Assembly: GCA_022701365.1 (NCBI GenBank)
Contig: JAKUHH010000049.1
Location: forward strand, 124,807-188,806
Reading direction: 5' to 3'
From: Mycocentrospora acerina
Taxonomy: Eukaryota > Ascomycota > Dothideomycetes > Pleosporales
DNA: 64,000 bases
Part shown: positions 52,145 to 61,534 of the stretch, in pieces
Position numbering within the stretch: position 1 is the stretch's first letter
How the letters are laid out: every line of letters begins with the position of its first letter
Position numbers and translations under genes: made by a program
The notes under the pieces: model-generated
Databases searched by the model: none
Seen by the model: the letters and a program-made list of their open reading frames with translations, nothing else
What the model was told of the DNA's origin: nothing

Positions 52145-53587
52145 ATGGCGTTTCAAGGGCGCACGCCCGAATCGCTCATGCCGCGCTCCGACTCGCGCAA
52201 CCCGGCGACGACATGCAAAGGGATTACCAAGTCGGGGCGGCCGTGCCGACGCCCGATTGACGCGAAGCCGTCCGAGGACAATGGGGTGATTGCCGTGGCG
52301 TCTGTGGGGGGAGATGGCGACGACGACGACATTGGCGCCGCGGCGTACTTTTGCTGGCAGCACAAGGATCAGGCGGAGAGGTTGGCGGCGCAGGGTCCAG
52401 ACACGCAGTTGTATCCGTTGAAGGAGAGGAATAGTATTGATACGCTGGTGCAGAGGTTGGGGGTGCTGCAAGTTGACGAGGAGGAGGAAGACGGAGGTGA
52501 GGAGAGGAAGAGTAAAGAGGGGAAAGGGAGGAGGAAAGGGCATGGGAAGATTAATCGGCCGCCGACGTGGAGCCAAGTCGAGGGCCCGCTGATGTCTGTG
52601 CCGAGCGATTTGATGGCGCAGAATAAGAGGCGGAGGGACAGGCCGGCGAAACCCCTGCCGCAGAGGAGGAAGCATGGGTTTTTGGCGTCGTTGTGTTGTG
52701 GTGCGGCGGATGAGGAGGAGCCGGTGGGACCTGTGAGGCGGAAGAAGAGCAGCTCGGATGGAGAGACGGCGCAGCACAATCCACAGCGGAGACACAATTC
52801 ACGGCTCTCAAGTTCTTTGCCTGCGGGCATGGGGAGCAGCAGCAGTGCAGAGAAGGAGGAATCCGCCAAACCGCCCGCGAAGCCAGAACCGCCACGGACA
52901 GGGCTGTTGAAGTACATTCCGTCTACGCTGTCGCCGCAGCTGACAACCACGCTACTCGCCGAGCTTGCGAAACCGATATCTCCACACGATGAGGAAGGAT
53001 ACATTTACATATTCTGGCTAACGCCTGACACTCTCGGACCTGCGCCATCGTCTGCCGCGTCGACACTCCTTACTCCACCATCACGAGCGAATGCAGGGCG
53101 ACGAACAAGCGATGTGCTGCGTCAGTATTCTGTCAAAAACCCACAGCGCTCGCAACCAGATGCTGCTCGACAAAGATCAGGGGACGCGGATGGGGCGGCG
53201 AGTGGAAAAGACACTATTCTACTAAAGATTGGACGCGCGAACAATGTGCACAGAAGGATGAACGAATGGACACAACAATGCGGATACAGTCTCTCGCTTG
53301 TGCGATTTTATCCGTACGTCTCCTCCACGCAATCGCCCTCTCCTCAGGCATCGCCAAACTCCCGGCGAGCGTCCGATGTCCCGGCGGTACGCAAAGTTCC
53401 ACATGCACATCGTGTGGAGCGGTTAGTACATCTTGAGCTTGCGGCGCAGCGGGTGGTGAAAAAGTGCGATGCGTGTGGGAAAGAGCACAGAGAGTGGTTC
53501 GAGGTGGAGGCTACGAAGGAGGGAGTGAAGAATGTAGATGAGGTGGTGAAGCGGTGGATCGAGTGGGATGAGACCAACAATAAATAG
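52145..53587 (+). CDS. T5orf172/DUF1766 (MUG113-like) protein with N-terminal Cys/His motif
   Basis: An intron-free frame of 480 residues. The N-terminus has TTCKGITKSGRPCRRPI and, after a Gly/Asp-rich gap, AAYFCWQHKDQA; the paired Cys residues plus Cys-x2-His could form a zinc site and recur in fungal members of this family. Residues 100-290 are low complexity and charged. The C-terminal half holds the T5orf172 domain of the GIY-YIG superfamily: EGYIYIFWLTPDT, then LLKIGRANNVHRRMNEWTQQ, VERLVHLELAAQRVV and CDACGKEHREWFEVE. In Schizosaccharomyces pombe the mug113 gene is induced in meiosis. Nuclease or DNA-binding activity of the domain is inferred, not known. Its 3' end converges with ATG101. 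Confidence 0.88.
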   Translation: MAFQGRTPESLMPRSDSRNPATTCKGITKSGRPCRRPIDAKPSEDNGVIAVASVGGDGDDDDIGAAAYFCWQHKDQAERLAAQGPDTQLYPLKERNSIDTLVQRLGVLQVDEEEEDGGEERKSKEGKGRRKGHGKINRPPTWSQVEGPLMSVPSDLMAQNKRRRDRPAKPLPQRRKHGFLASLCCGAADEEEPVGPVRRKKSSSDGETAQHNPQRRHNSRLSSSLPAGMGSSSSAEKEESAKPPAKPEPPRTGLLKYIPSTLSPQLTTTLLAELAKPISPHDEEGYIYIFWLTPDTLGPAPSSAASTLLTPPSRANAGRRTSDVLRQYSVKNPQRSQPDAARQRSGDADGAASGKDTILLKIGRANNVHRRMNEWTQQCGYSLSLVRFYPYVSSTQSPSPQASPNSRRASDVPAVRKVPHAHRVERLVHLELAAQRVVKKCDACGKEHREWFEVEATKEGVKNVDEVVKRWIEWDETNNK

Positions 53588-54041
53588 TGGAGCGACGATA
53601 TTGCCTATTTCAAAGTTTTTATTCATATGTGTATATATTTATAGACAAAGTATTCGAACAAGGCATGCGTGCTCGAGGAAAACAGAAAAGCAGTGGGGAA
53701 GGGGGTATCTTTGTGCGTCTCTAACAGAGCATTAGTTGGGAAAAGACGATCGAATGAGCATGGCTTCGATTCCGTTTTGTGTTCATGACGTCGTTCAGAT
53801 ATGCGTTTTGCCCGACAAGGCGGGCACTGTACAGTGATGTGTGGCGGGGGGACTCTTGGTAAGGTGGGTGGGAGAGCGTTTCTACAAGGCCGTTTTCTCA
53901 GCCGTTGCAGACGCACGCGGAGCTTTTTCCCAGGTCTTCTGGGCGATTAAGTCGAGTCAGTGTTGAACCTCCTCTTTAGTACCATAATGTTGGTGTTTGG
54001 ATATGTACAATGTCGTATGTCCCCGCCTCTACCAAGGTGAC
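53588..54041. other. Convergent 3' spacer
   Basis: 454 bases between the T5orf172 gene and ATG101. It contains T/A-rich 3' UTR-like sequence near 53610-53645. No gene was found. Confidence 0.45.
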
Positions 54042-54772
54042 TTAGAAGATGCCCATTCGTGGCCGCCATATATCGTTGTCGTTGACGGCTTTTGGGTTGA
54101 CGACGATCTGGTAGGGGAACGGGTTCGAGTCGGTGGTGGTAATGGGCGGAATGTGGTCTTTCTCGCGGTTGACAATGGCGATGATCTTGTGGGCGGCCTT
54201 CTCGAGAGACTTTGTCATGGCACGGCGAATCTTGGGGACGTCTGGCGGGTTGGTTAGCTGCAGTTTGGCGGGACAGAATGTCTGCGTGTACGCACCAGTC
54301 TCGGTGCGTGGAGTCGCAATGGTCACGTCCAGGGTCCACTGCTCCCAGCAAACGTCCTCGTCGGCCTTGCCAAAGGAAAAGTACGTCTTCCTCCGGCGCT
54401 TCTCGAAGAACTGGATGGCGAGCTGGCCGCGCTTCTGCTGGTGGCCGCCGTCTATTGCGCGCACGAGGGCGAGGGTGCGCTGGTCGATGAGTGTCTCCAG
54501 GTCGACGTCATCAATGGCGGGGAGGGTGAGGTCGAGCAGGTCGCGGGTCAGCGGGGAGATGGAGGTGAAGTAGCGGTGGAAGAATATTGTGTGCAGTATC
54601 GCTATGTGCAGCATCAGCCATGGTTCGTCGGGAGGCCCGGGCGGAGGAAAAGCAGCGGAGAGGGGGCGCGGTGCCTGAGCAAGGACAACAACTGACCCTT
54701 GACGACATCCTTGACACACGCGGGGTCTGCGAAGATGTCGAGGTGGTACTCTGGCCGGCGGCGTTGTTCCAT
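54042..54772 (-). CDS. ATG101: Autophagy-related protein 101
   Basis: Exons 54697-54772, 54296-54601 and 54042-54241 encode 193 residues. The first intron is 95 nt (GTCAGT donor, ATAG acceptor). The second is 54 nt, in frame and without a stop (GTGCGT donor, GCTAAC branch, CCAG acceptor), so a raw ORF hides it. The joined protein starts MEQRRRPEYHLDIFADPACV, then KAILHTIFFHRYF, LPAIDDVDLETLI, QFFEKRRRKTYFSFGKADED and WEQWTLDVTIATPRTETDVP, and ends DHIPPITTTDSNPFPYQIVV and RMGIF. This is the HORMA-domain protein Atg101, which stabilises Atg13 in the Atg1 kinase complex in fungi other than budding yeast. The length fits orthologues (about 190-220). It diverges from ORC2. Confidence 0.95.
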
Positions 54773-56133
54773 GGTGGCGGTGGTGGTGGTGGCAGTCGTA
54801 GTAGTGGCCGTGGCAGCAGCAGTGGCAGCAGCAGCGGCAGCAGCAGCGGCAGTCGACGTCCCCGTCCAGGTCCAGGCCGGGTGTCGCAGGATACAGCAGC
54901 GTGCAGAAGCCCCCGCGATGCGCCGTGCGGCGTCGTGTGGTGGCGGTGTCGTGGGGCAGCAGGCGGGCGCAGATGCAGCAGGAGCAGCGCGTCGTCGTGC
55001 GGTCGCAGTGTCGCTTTTGAGCGTGTCCAAGGGGCGGTTGGGCGGCAAAGTGTTGAAGGGCGTGGTGGGTCTGCGGAGGAGCAAGGCCTGTGGCGGGGCT
55101 GGCGTTGCGGATAAAGGCCCGGCGCAGCGAGGAATCTGCCCAGGGGCGGCCGCGCATGCACACGAACGCCCGGCTGCGAGATGATCAAAGAATACGCAAA
55201 CATGTGCTTGCAGTGCCCGCCAGCCAACCAGCGCCGCGACATGGCAGGCTCGCCCACGCCCGCCAGCCAACCAGCGCCGCGACATGGCAGGCTCGCCCAC
55301 GCCCGCCAGCCATTTACGACGCTCTGGCCCGCCGTGTCACACGGCGGTGCTGAGACTGTCTTGCTCGTAGTGCTGATTCCACTCGTCAGCTGTCTGTCGG
55401 GCGTGCATCGCACGTTCTGACAGGCAGCTGTCCAGAGGCTGCACGTGCCGGGCTATCAGCAGCAGCAGGCGTGGTAGGAGTGGCCGCAGTGGTCGCAGTG
55501 GTCGCAGTGGCAGTAGTGGGAGTCGCAGCATCATCACCATAATAAGCTGGCCGCTTACACGCGGGCCGTCGACATCCATGGGTTGGACATACTGGCTACC
55601 GTGGTTGGGCATCCGGCTTTGTTTTTGCACGAGAGCCTTTACGAAGTGCTCAATTTGCAGGCCTCTCAACAGAAAAAGCGCTTCTCACGTGGCTGGAAAG
55701 CAATGTGTAGCTGTAGAGCATCCAAGGGGCCGCAGACTGCACATGTCCTCGTCAGCCGGGGGCCAGTCTGCACGAGGCAAGATTAGCTCTCTCAGACGTG
55801 AGCGAGTGTTTGCCGCGACTGCGACCGGGCTAGTTATTTGCACGTTCGTCCCAGCATGCAGAGCGGGCTGCAGAGCGGGCTGCTCGAGACTCCCATTGGA
55901 AAGCCCAGAATTCACGTCGCATGCTGTCATGGATCAAGCATCGAGACTGCCGAGTGGCCTGCCCTGTTGCTACGGCCAAATCGCCGTCGTGCTGTTGCGT
56001 GAATCGTCCTGAGACATGGCCGTATTTCGCGTTGCTCCAGGTGCTCATGTCCACACACTTTGAGCCGCGCCAAGTCCTGCCCTAGACGCGTAAAGTCGCG
56101 TCGTCCTGCACACCAACCAAATCCCTCGCAACA
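54773..56133. promoter_or_regulatory. GC-rich spacer between ATG101 and ORC2
   Basis: 1.36 kb head-to-head region with GTGGTGGC, CAGCAGCAG and TGGTCGCAG short repeats (54777-54853 and about 55470-55520) and a 43-base tandem repeat (listed separately). The many overlapping ORFs are GC-driven and unsupported. Confidence 0.45.
55216..55312 (+). repeat. 43-base tandem repeat, about 2.25 copies
   Basis: A unit beginning CCCGCCAGCCAACCAGCGCC starts at 55216, repeats without visible change at 55259, and is followed by a partial third copy from 55302. The unit includes GCGACATGGCAGGCTCGCCC. Located about 450 bases upstream of the ATG101 start and 820 bases upstream of ORC2. Confidence 0.95.
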
Positions 56134-57876
56134 ATGGTCGGCACAAAACGCAGACGAGACGACGATGCTGCCGACGAAATACCACGAAAGGCTCGCGCTC
56201 TGACTGCAGACGACGTCGACGATGACCAGCAAACAATCGAGGCCCAGACACCCTCGAAACGAGCCAGGGCCCAACACCTCCCAGACAATGCCACGCCCAA
56301 ATCCATCTTGAAGAAGACGGGCTTCGCAATCAACGTCAATGGCGCAACGCCAAAATCAACGCGCAAGCTCGTCTTTGAGACGCCGACCAAGCCAGCCAGG
56401 GACGACTCTCCCAACGGCACCCCAACTCTCGTTCGCAATGCAGACCGCAGCGCACGCCGAAAGAGCAACAGGCAGATGCTAGAGCGCACTCTGAATGGTG
56501 TGGACAGCGACGATGATGCTCTAGATGAGGATGAAACTTTGGCAGAGCACATCTTGGCCGAAGAGGATGAAGACGAAGATCAGGGGCCAGAGGAGACGGT
56601 GCAGGAGGAGGCGCCCGTGCCTGAAATACCCGTCAAGCGCGGGAGAGGTCGTCCAAAAGGCTCCGGCAAAGTAGGACGGCCACGCAAGCAGCGCTCACCC
56701 ACACCACCGCAAGAGCTGCCTTCGCATGAAGAGTACTTCTGGCAAAACCGCCCTGGTGGCGCCAAAACCTCAAACAACACGCTCTCCGCCCAAACTCTGC
56801 TCAACCATGACGAGTACTTCCAAGCGATGCAGTCATATCAGGATCGTCACGAGGCAGAAACAGAGCTTTTGCTAGAGCTGCACAGTCGTGCATACGACCA
56901 GTGGATGTTTGAGCTTGACGAGGGCTTCAACATCTGTCTTTATGGATACGGCTCGAAGCGCACCATCACAGAGCAGTTCACAGCACATTTATACCGTCAA
57001 CTTCTAGAACAATCACCATACAAAGGGGCAAAAAAGACACCAAAGATCGTAGTCGTCAATGGATATACAGCAGGGACTACAATTAAAGATGTCCTGGCTA
57101 CAGTAGCTTCCGCCGTCGTACCCGCACACATTAAGCTGCCCAATCAGCCATCCTCACTACTCGACGCTGTCCTCGAGCACCTCACAAGCAATCCACCGGC
57201 GCATCCAGTTCCCGTCATACTGAACTCCATCGACTCGCCACATCTCCGCAAATCCACCATGCCAGCAATGCTCGCCCGCCTCGCAGCACATCCATCCATC
57301 AACCTTGTTTGCACAGCAGATACTCCCAATTTCCCCTTGCTGTGGGATGTGGGTCTAAAAACACAATTCAAATTCCTATTCCACGACGCCACGACCTTTG
57401 CCCCGTACGACGCTGAAATAGACGTTGTGGAGAGCGTGAATGAACTTCTTGGACGAAGCGGTCGACGGGTAGGAGGCAGAGACGGTGTAGGCTTTGTCCT
57501 GCGATCTCTACCCGAGAACGCGCGATCACTCTTCCGCATCTTGGTCATGGAACAGCTAGCCCTACTCCTCATGGAAGGTGGGTTCGAAGACGAAGACGAC
57601 ATTACTGCCACCCCGAAGAACAAGAAGGTTGCACACACCAAACACAACGTCCCAGAATCTAGTCAAGGAGTGGAATACAGAGTGCTGTATCACAAGGCAG
57701 TGGAAGAATTCGTTTGCTCGAGCGAAGTTGGATTCAGGACACTACTCAAAGAGTTTCACGACCATCAAATGGTGGAGAGTCGCAAGGATGCCATGGGCAC
57801 GGAAAGGCTGTGGGTGCCCTTCAGGCTGGAAGAGCTGGAAGGTCTGGCAGAAGACTTGGCTGGCGATGCATTCTGA
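56134..57876 (+). CDS. ORC2: Origin recognition complex subunit 2
   Basis: An intron-free frame of 580 residues. The N-terminal 200 residues are basic and acidic low complexity with two AT-hook-like motifs near residues 168-186 (KRGRGRPKGSGK and GRPRKQR). The ORC2 fold follows: EEYFWQNRPGGAKTSNNTLS, FELDEGFNICLYGYGSKR (the degenerate Walker A region of ORC2), KIVVVNGYTAG, PVILNSIDSPHLR, and LVCTADTPNFPLLWD, ending with the winged-helix region LWVPFRLEELEGLAEDL. ORC2 is a core member of the six-subunit ATPase complex that binds replication origins and loads MCM. The AT-hooks may aid DNA binding, as in Schizosaccharomyces Orc4; that is inference. Confidence 0.95.
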   Translation: MVGTKRRRDDDAADEIPRKARALTADDVDDDQQTIEAQTPSKRARAQHLPDNATPKSILKKTGFAINVNGATPKSTRKLVFETPTKPARDDSPNGTPTLVRNADRSARRKSNRQMLERTLNGVDSDDDALDEDETLAEHILAEEDEDEDQGPEETVQEEAPVPEIPVKRGRGRPKGSGKVGRPRKQRSPTPPQELPSHEEYFWQNRPGGAKTSNNTLSAQTLLNHDEYFQAMQSYQDRHEAETELLLELHSRAYDQWMFELDEGFNICLYGYGSKRTITEQFTAHLYRQLLEQSPYKGAKKTPKIVVVNGYTAGTTIKDVLATVASAVVPAHIKLPNQPSSLLDAVLEHLTSNPPAHPVPVILNSIDSPHLRKSTMPAMLARLAAHPSINLVCTADTPNFPLLWDVGLKTQFKFLFHDATTFAPYDAEIDVVESVNELLGRSGRRVGGRDGVGFVLRSLPENARSLFRILVMEQLALLLMEGGFEDEDDITATPKNKKVAHTKHNVPESSQGVEYRVLYHKAVEEFVCSSEVGFRTLLKEFHDHQMVESRKDAMGTERLWVPFRLEELEGLAEDLAGDAF

Positions 57877-58092
57877 TCTAGCATATACATTAATGCAGAG
57901 TGTTTTGTTGACAGCACTCCACAATCTCGTCTAACAGAGCCCCTAGCAACACATCGGCATCGTCGGAATGAGTCATTATGATGTAGACCTGTTGTACGAT
58001 ATCTTGCACATTCAGCACGAAGCCTAGAGATAAGTCAAACCTACAGGTACATAAATGTTTGTTTGATCTTTCTCTTCATCAAAAAACAATAC

Positions 58093-58181
58093 GGTCGCTT
58101 AGCTCAGTTGGTTAGAGCGTGGTGCTAATAGTATACATCCTTGATACGCCAAGGTCGCGAGTTCGACCCTCGTAGTGACCA
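58093..58181 (+). tRNA. tRNA-Ile(AAU) with a 15-base intron
   Basis: The acceptor stem GGTCGCT pairs with AGTGACC (one G-U pair), with discriminator A at 58181. The A box (TAGCTCAGTTGG) and B box (GAGTTCGACCC) are standard. The anticodon arm TGGTG/CGCCA encloses CTAATA with anticodon AAT; an intron of 15 bases (GTATACATCCTTGAT, 58131-58145) sits after position 37. The mature length is 74 nt. A TTCTTTTTT terminator follows at about 58182-58190. Confidence 0.95.
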
Positions 58182-58190
58182 TTCTTTTTT

Positions 58191-58881
58191 GCTGCTGTTG
58201 CTTCCATGTAATCGACATGTACAGATTGATATCTCCGATGATGTAAGTGCATGTACAGTGAGTAGCATCATTTTTTTTTGGGTTGCTATAATTGTTGAGG
58301 TGGTGATGGCGGATGGGTTTCAGCTCCTAGCAGATTCTGGATGTCAAAGAATAATTTTGGTTACAGCGAGGGGGTTGTTGTAAGTACTAAGATGTGACAT
58401 TTCATTCTTTAAGTCAGACAAGTACATATTATGAAACTTTCAGACGGTTGCAGGTCGTTTACGGGCACAAAACTCAAACACTGTAACTTTGTAAGTCCTA
58501 AACTTTCACTTTTATTTTACTATGATTTGTCTAGAATTAATACGAATCCAGACTAACTTGCGACATATACACAGCAAGAGAAAACGTACTTTTTCTCTCA
58601 TGCCCACCTGGATCGTGAGAACCAGTCAAACAACGACAAAACAAATCGGCCATCGATATTGGTTCCTGGAAACATATCACATCAGACTAAAACGCAACCA
58701 CATCCTGTCCAATATGACATCGGCAAGTCGAGGTGACGTTAACGTGAAAGCTGTCTCGCTGGAAGCGAAGACACTAGCGCGGCCCGAAAATCCCCCACTC
58801 GTGACTCCACATCAAGAGCCGCAACCTTCAGATTCGCCATCGTCGAATATCAAAACTAAAAAACCCACCATTTCAACCATC
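58191..58881. other. Upstream region and possible N-terminal extension of ELP3
   Basis: The tRNA terminator is followed by AT-rich DNA. From 58714 an ATG opens 56 codons in frame with ELP3, ending at the preferred start at 58882. Treated here as leader sequence. Confidence 0.4.
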
Positions 58882-60664
58882 ATGGCGACCATGACCCTAA
58901 CAGAGGCGCCGTACAAGAAGCACCTGCCCAAAAATGTCAAGCTTCCACCCGAGAATGAGCGCAATATGCGCGCTTGCGCAGATATCGCCTCTGCCCTTAT
59001 CCAGGACTATGAAGCGCAGGTTGATGGCTCAAAGCCGAAAAAGGACTTGAACTTGAACCACTTGAGGAGCCAGATTGCAAAGAAACACTACCTGAGGAGT
59101 CAACCGCCCCTGACGGCGATTATTGCGGCAGTTCCAGAGCACTACAAGAAATATATTCTGCCGAAACTGATTGCCAAGCCAATTCGTATGTTGTTCAATG
59201 TAAGGTATTAAACGTGGCTGCTAACTCTGGAGCGTAGGTACATCATCAGGTATTGCGGTAGTAGCAGTCATGTGCAAACCTCATCGCTGCCCGCACATTG
59301 CATACACTGGTAACATCTGCGTCTACTGCCCTGGAGGACCGGATTCGGATTTTGAGTACTCAACCCAATCTTACACTGGCTATGAACCAACATCCATGCG
59401 TGCTATTCGAGCACGGTACGATCCTTATGAGCAAGCTAGAGGACGAGTCGATCAGATCAAGTCGCTTGGCCACAGTGTCGACAAGGTTGAGTACATCATC
59501 ATGGGCGGCACGTTCATGTCGTTGCCTGAATCTTATCGAGATGAGTTCATCTCACAGCTCCACAATGCGCTCTCCGGATATCAAACAAAAGATGTGGATG
59601 AGGCTGTTGCTGCGGGGGAGATGAGCAATATCAAGTGTGTTGGTATCACCATTGAGACACGACCGGACTACTGCCTGGACCAACATCTATCATCTATGCT
59701 GCGGTACGGCTGCACACGTCTCGAGATTGGAGTACAGTCCCTCTACGAAGACGTAGCACGCGACACAAACCGAGGCCACACCGTCGCGGCCGTGGCAAAG
59801 ACATTCTGCCTGTCCAAAGACGCCGGATTCAAAGTAGTATCGCACATGATGCCCGACCTCCCCAACGTAGGCATGGAGCGCGACCTCGACCAATTCGTCG
59901 AATACTTCTCCAACCCAGACTTCCGCACCGACGGACTGAAAATCTACCCCACGCTCGTCATCCGCGGCACCGGGCTCTACGAACTCTGGCGAACAGGCCG
60001 CTACAAAAACTACACCCCCAACGCCCTCATCGACATCGTCGCACGCATCCTCGCCCTCGTCCCCCCATGGACCCGCATCTACCGCGTCCAGCGCGACATC
60101 CCCATGCCGCTCGTCACCTCTGGCGTCGAAAACGGCAACCTGCGCGAGCTCGCCCTCGCGCGCATGAAAGACTTTGGCACCACCTGCCGCGACGTGCGCA
60201 CGCGCGAAGTCGGCATCAACGAAGTCAAGCACAAGATCCGCCCGGACCAGGTCGAGCTCGTCCGCCGCGACTACACCGCAAACGGCGGCTGGGAAACCTT
60301 CCTCGCCTACGAAGACCCAAAGCAGGACATTCTGATTGCCCTGCTGCGCCTCCGCCAGTGCTCAAAGGAACACACCTTCCGCCCTGAGCTGGTCGGGCAG
60401 CCCTCCTCGCTCGTCCGCGAACTCCACGTCTATGGCTCCGCCGTCCCCGTGCATGCTAGGGATCCCAAGAAGTTTCAGCATCAGGGCTTCGGCACCTTGT
60501 TGATGGAGGAGGCGGAGCGCATTGCGAGCGAGGAGCATGGGAGTAGCAAGATTAGCGTCATTTCAGGCGTGGGCGTGAGGAGTTACTATGCCAAGTTGGG
60601 GTATGAGCTTGATGGGCCGTATATGAGTAAGACGCTTGCGCCGGCGTGGGAGAGGGAGTGGTAG
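58882..60664 (+). CDS. ELP3: Elongator complex catalytic subunit ELP3
   Basis: Exons 58882-59185 and 59238-60664 encode 576 residues, the usual fungal length; the 52 nt intron joins AKPI to RTSSGIAVVAVMCKPHRC in phase 1. The start at 58882 has a strong context (ACCATCATGGC); an upstream in-frame ATG at 58714 would give 632 residues. The radical-SAM part contains the iron-sulfur cysteines in CKPHRCPHIAYTGNICVYC, then YIIMGGTFMSLP and ETRPDYC. The C-terminal acetyltransferase part has RELHVYGSAVPVH and QHQGFGTLLMEEAERIA, the acetyl-CoA binding loop, with YYAKLGYELDGPYMSK at the end. ELP3 initiates cm5U modification of wobble uridine in tRNA. It converges with the V-ATPase f gene. Confidence 0.97.
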
Positions 60665-61035
60665 CGGTAGTTAGTAGGTGTGGGGTTGGTGGGAGCTTAT
60701 TGGGTTGGGATGAGTATGCATTTTGATGGCGTTTTTGGGGATTTGGAAAGAACAGTCATCACTGCATGCTGTGTGTCACGGGTGTGATGAATCAATGAAA
60801 TGGCATGTATTGCTTGGAAACCCCCCCAATATCTATTGCAAAAAATCCGAAGAGTATTCAGTTGTATCCATTAAACGCCAATTGCTATGTGTCAAGCTCC
60901 ATAATCCCTGCTCTTCTCCAGGGCAAAACAGACGGCCAGTGAGACAGGGTATGTACCCTATCCTCCTGCACGTCTTATTCGATTAGTTCTTCAGTGTCGT
61001 AGAATGCTACATTGCGTCTCCTATCATGTTCATAA
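60665..61035. other. Convergent 3' spacer
   Basis: 371 bases between ELP3 and the V-ATPase f gene. It includes AATATCTATTGCAAAAAATCC-like A-rich stretches that could carry polyadenylation signals. No gene was found. Confidence 0.4.
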
Positions 61036-61534
61036 TCATGACAGCGTTATCGCGCCACGACGACTCTCGCGAATGTGGAGGAAGGCCTGGAATCCGCAGA
61101 AGATGAAGAAGCCCTGTAATACTGTCAGAAGTGCCCTCCAGTCATGACACAATCACACAGTCACACATACCAGGTATATGAAAACAGCCCCAAAGACCGC
61201 ACTCGCGACAGCGGCTCCATCCTTGGGATCTTCCTCCGTACCCATCACCGTGTTACTGCTCGTCTGGTGTCGCGTTAGCAATTGCACGCGTCGATGCGTT
61301 CGCGCCTCCTTCCCTCCCGAAACGATCTGCGTGCACGCGTAATCGCGGGAGAATCGCGAGGATTGCCTGATAAACGTACTTTGAATAGCGCTCCGATGAC
61401 GGACAGGATAACCATGGCGAACACGGACAAGACAACGCTGTTTCTCTCATCAGCGCACGTTCTCCTCATACATCCCCTTGACATCTCGCGTACCATGTCC
61501 ATGCGTTCATGGCAGAAACAAGCGGCTTGACCAT
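61036..61534 (-). CDS. V-type ATPase subunit f (yeast YPR170W-B / RNaseK-related)
   Basis: Four small exons (61494-61534, 61380-61437, 61171-61263, 61036-61113) encode 89 residues; introns are 56, 110 and 57 nt, each with GT donor, CTAAC/CTGAC-type branch site and AG acceptor, and all junctions keep the frame. The protein reads MVKPLVSAMNAW, then CVVLSVFAMVILSVIGALFK, the polar loop EEDPKDGAAVASAV, and IYLGFFIFCGFQAFLHIRE, giving two membrane helices. The yeast V-ATPase Vo subunit f has 85 residues with the same order of motifs (VILSVI, DPxDGxAVA, FxFCGFQ). It is part of the membrane sector of the vacuolar proton pump. No exon is long enough to show in a simple ORF scan. The exon chain was reconstructed by eye. 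Confidence 0.88.

Noticed and set aside
54301..55413. Long minus-strand frames rich in Cys/His/Arg upstream of ATG101
   Set aside because: They come from GC-rich repeats and read through ATG101 intron 1; the family start MEQRRRPEYHLD lies at 54772.
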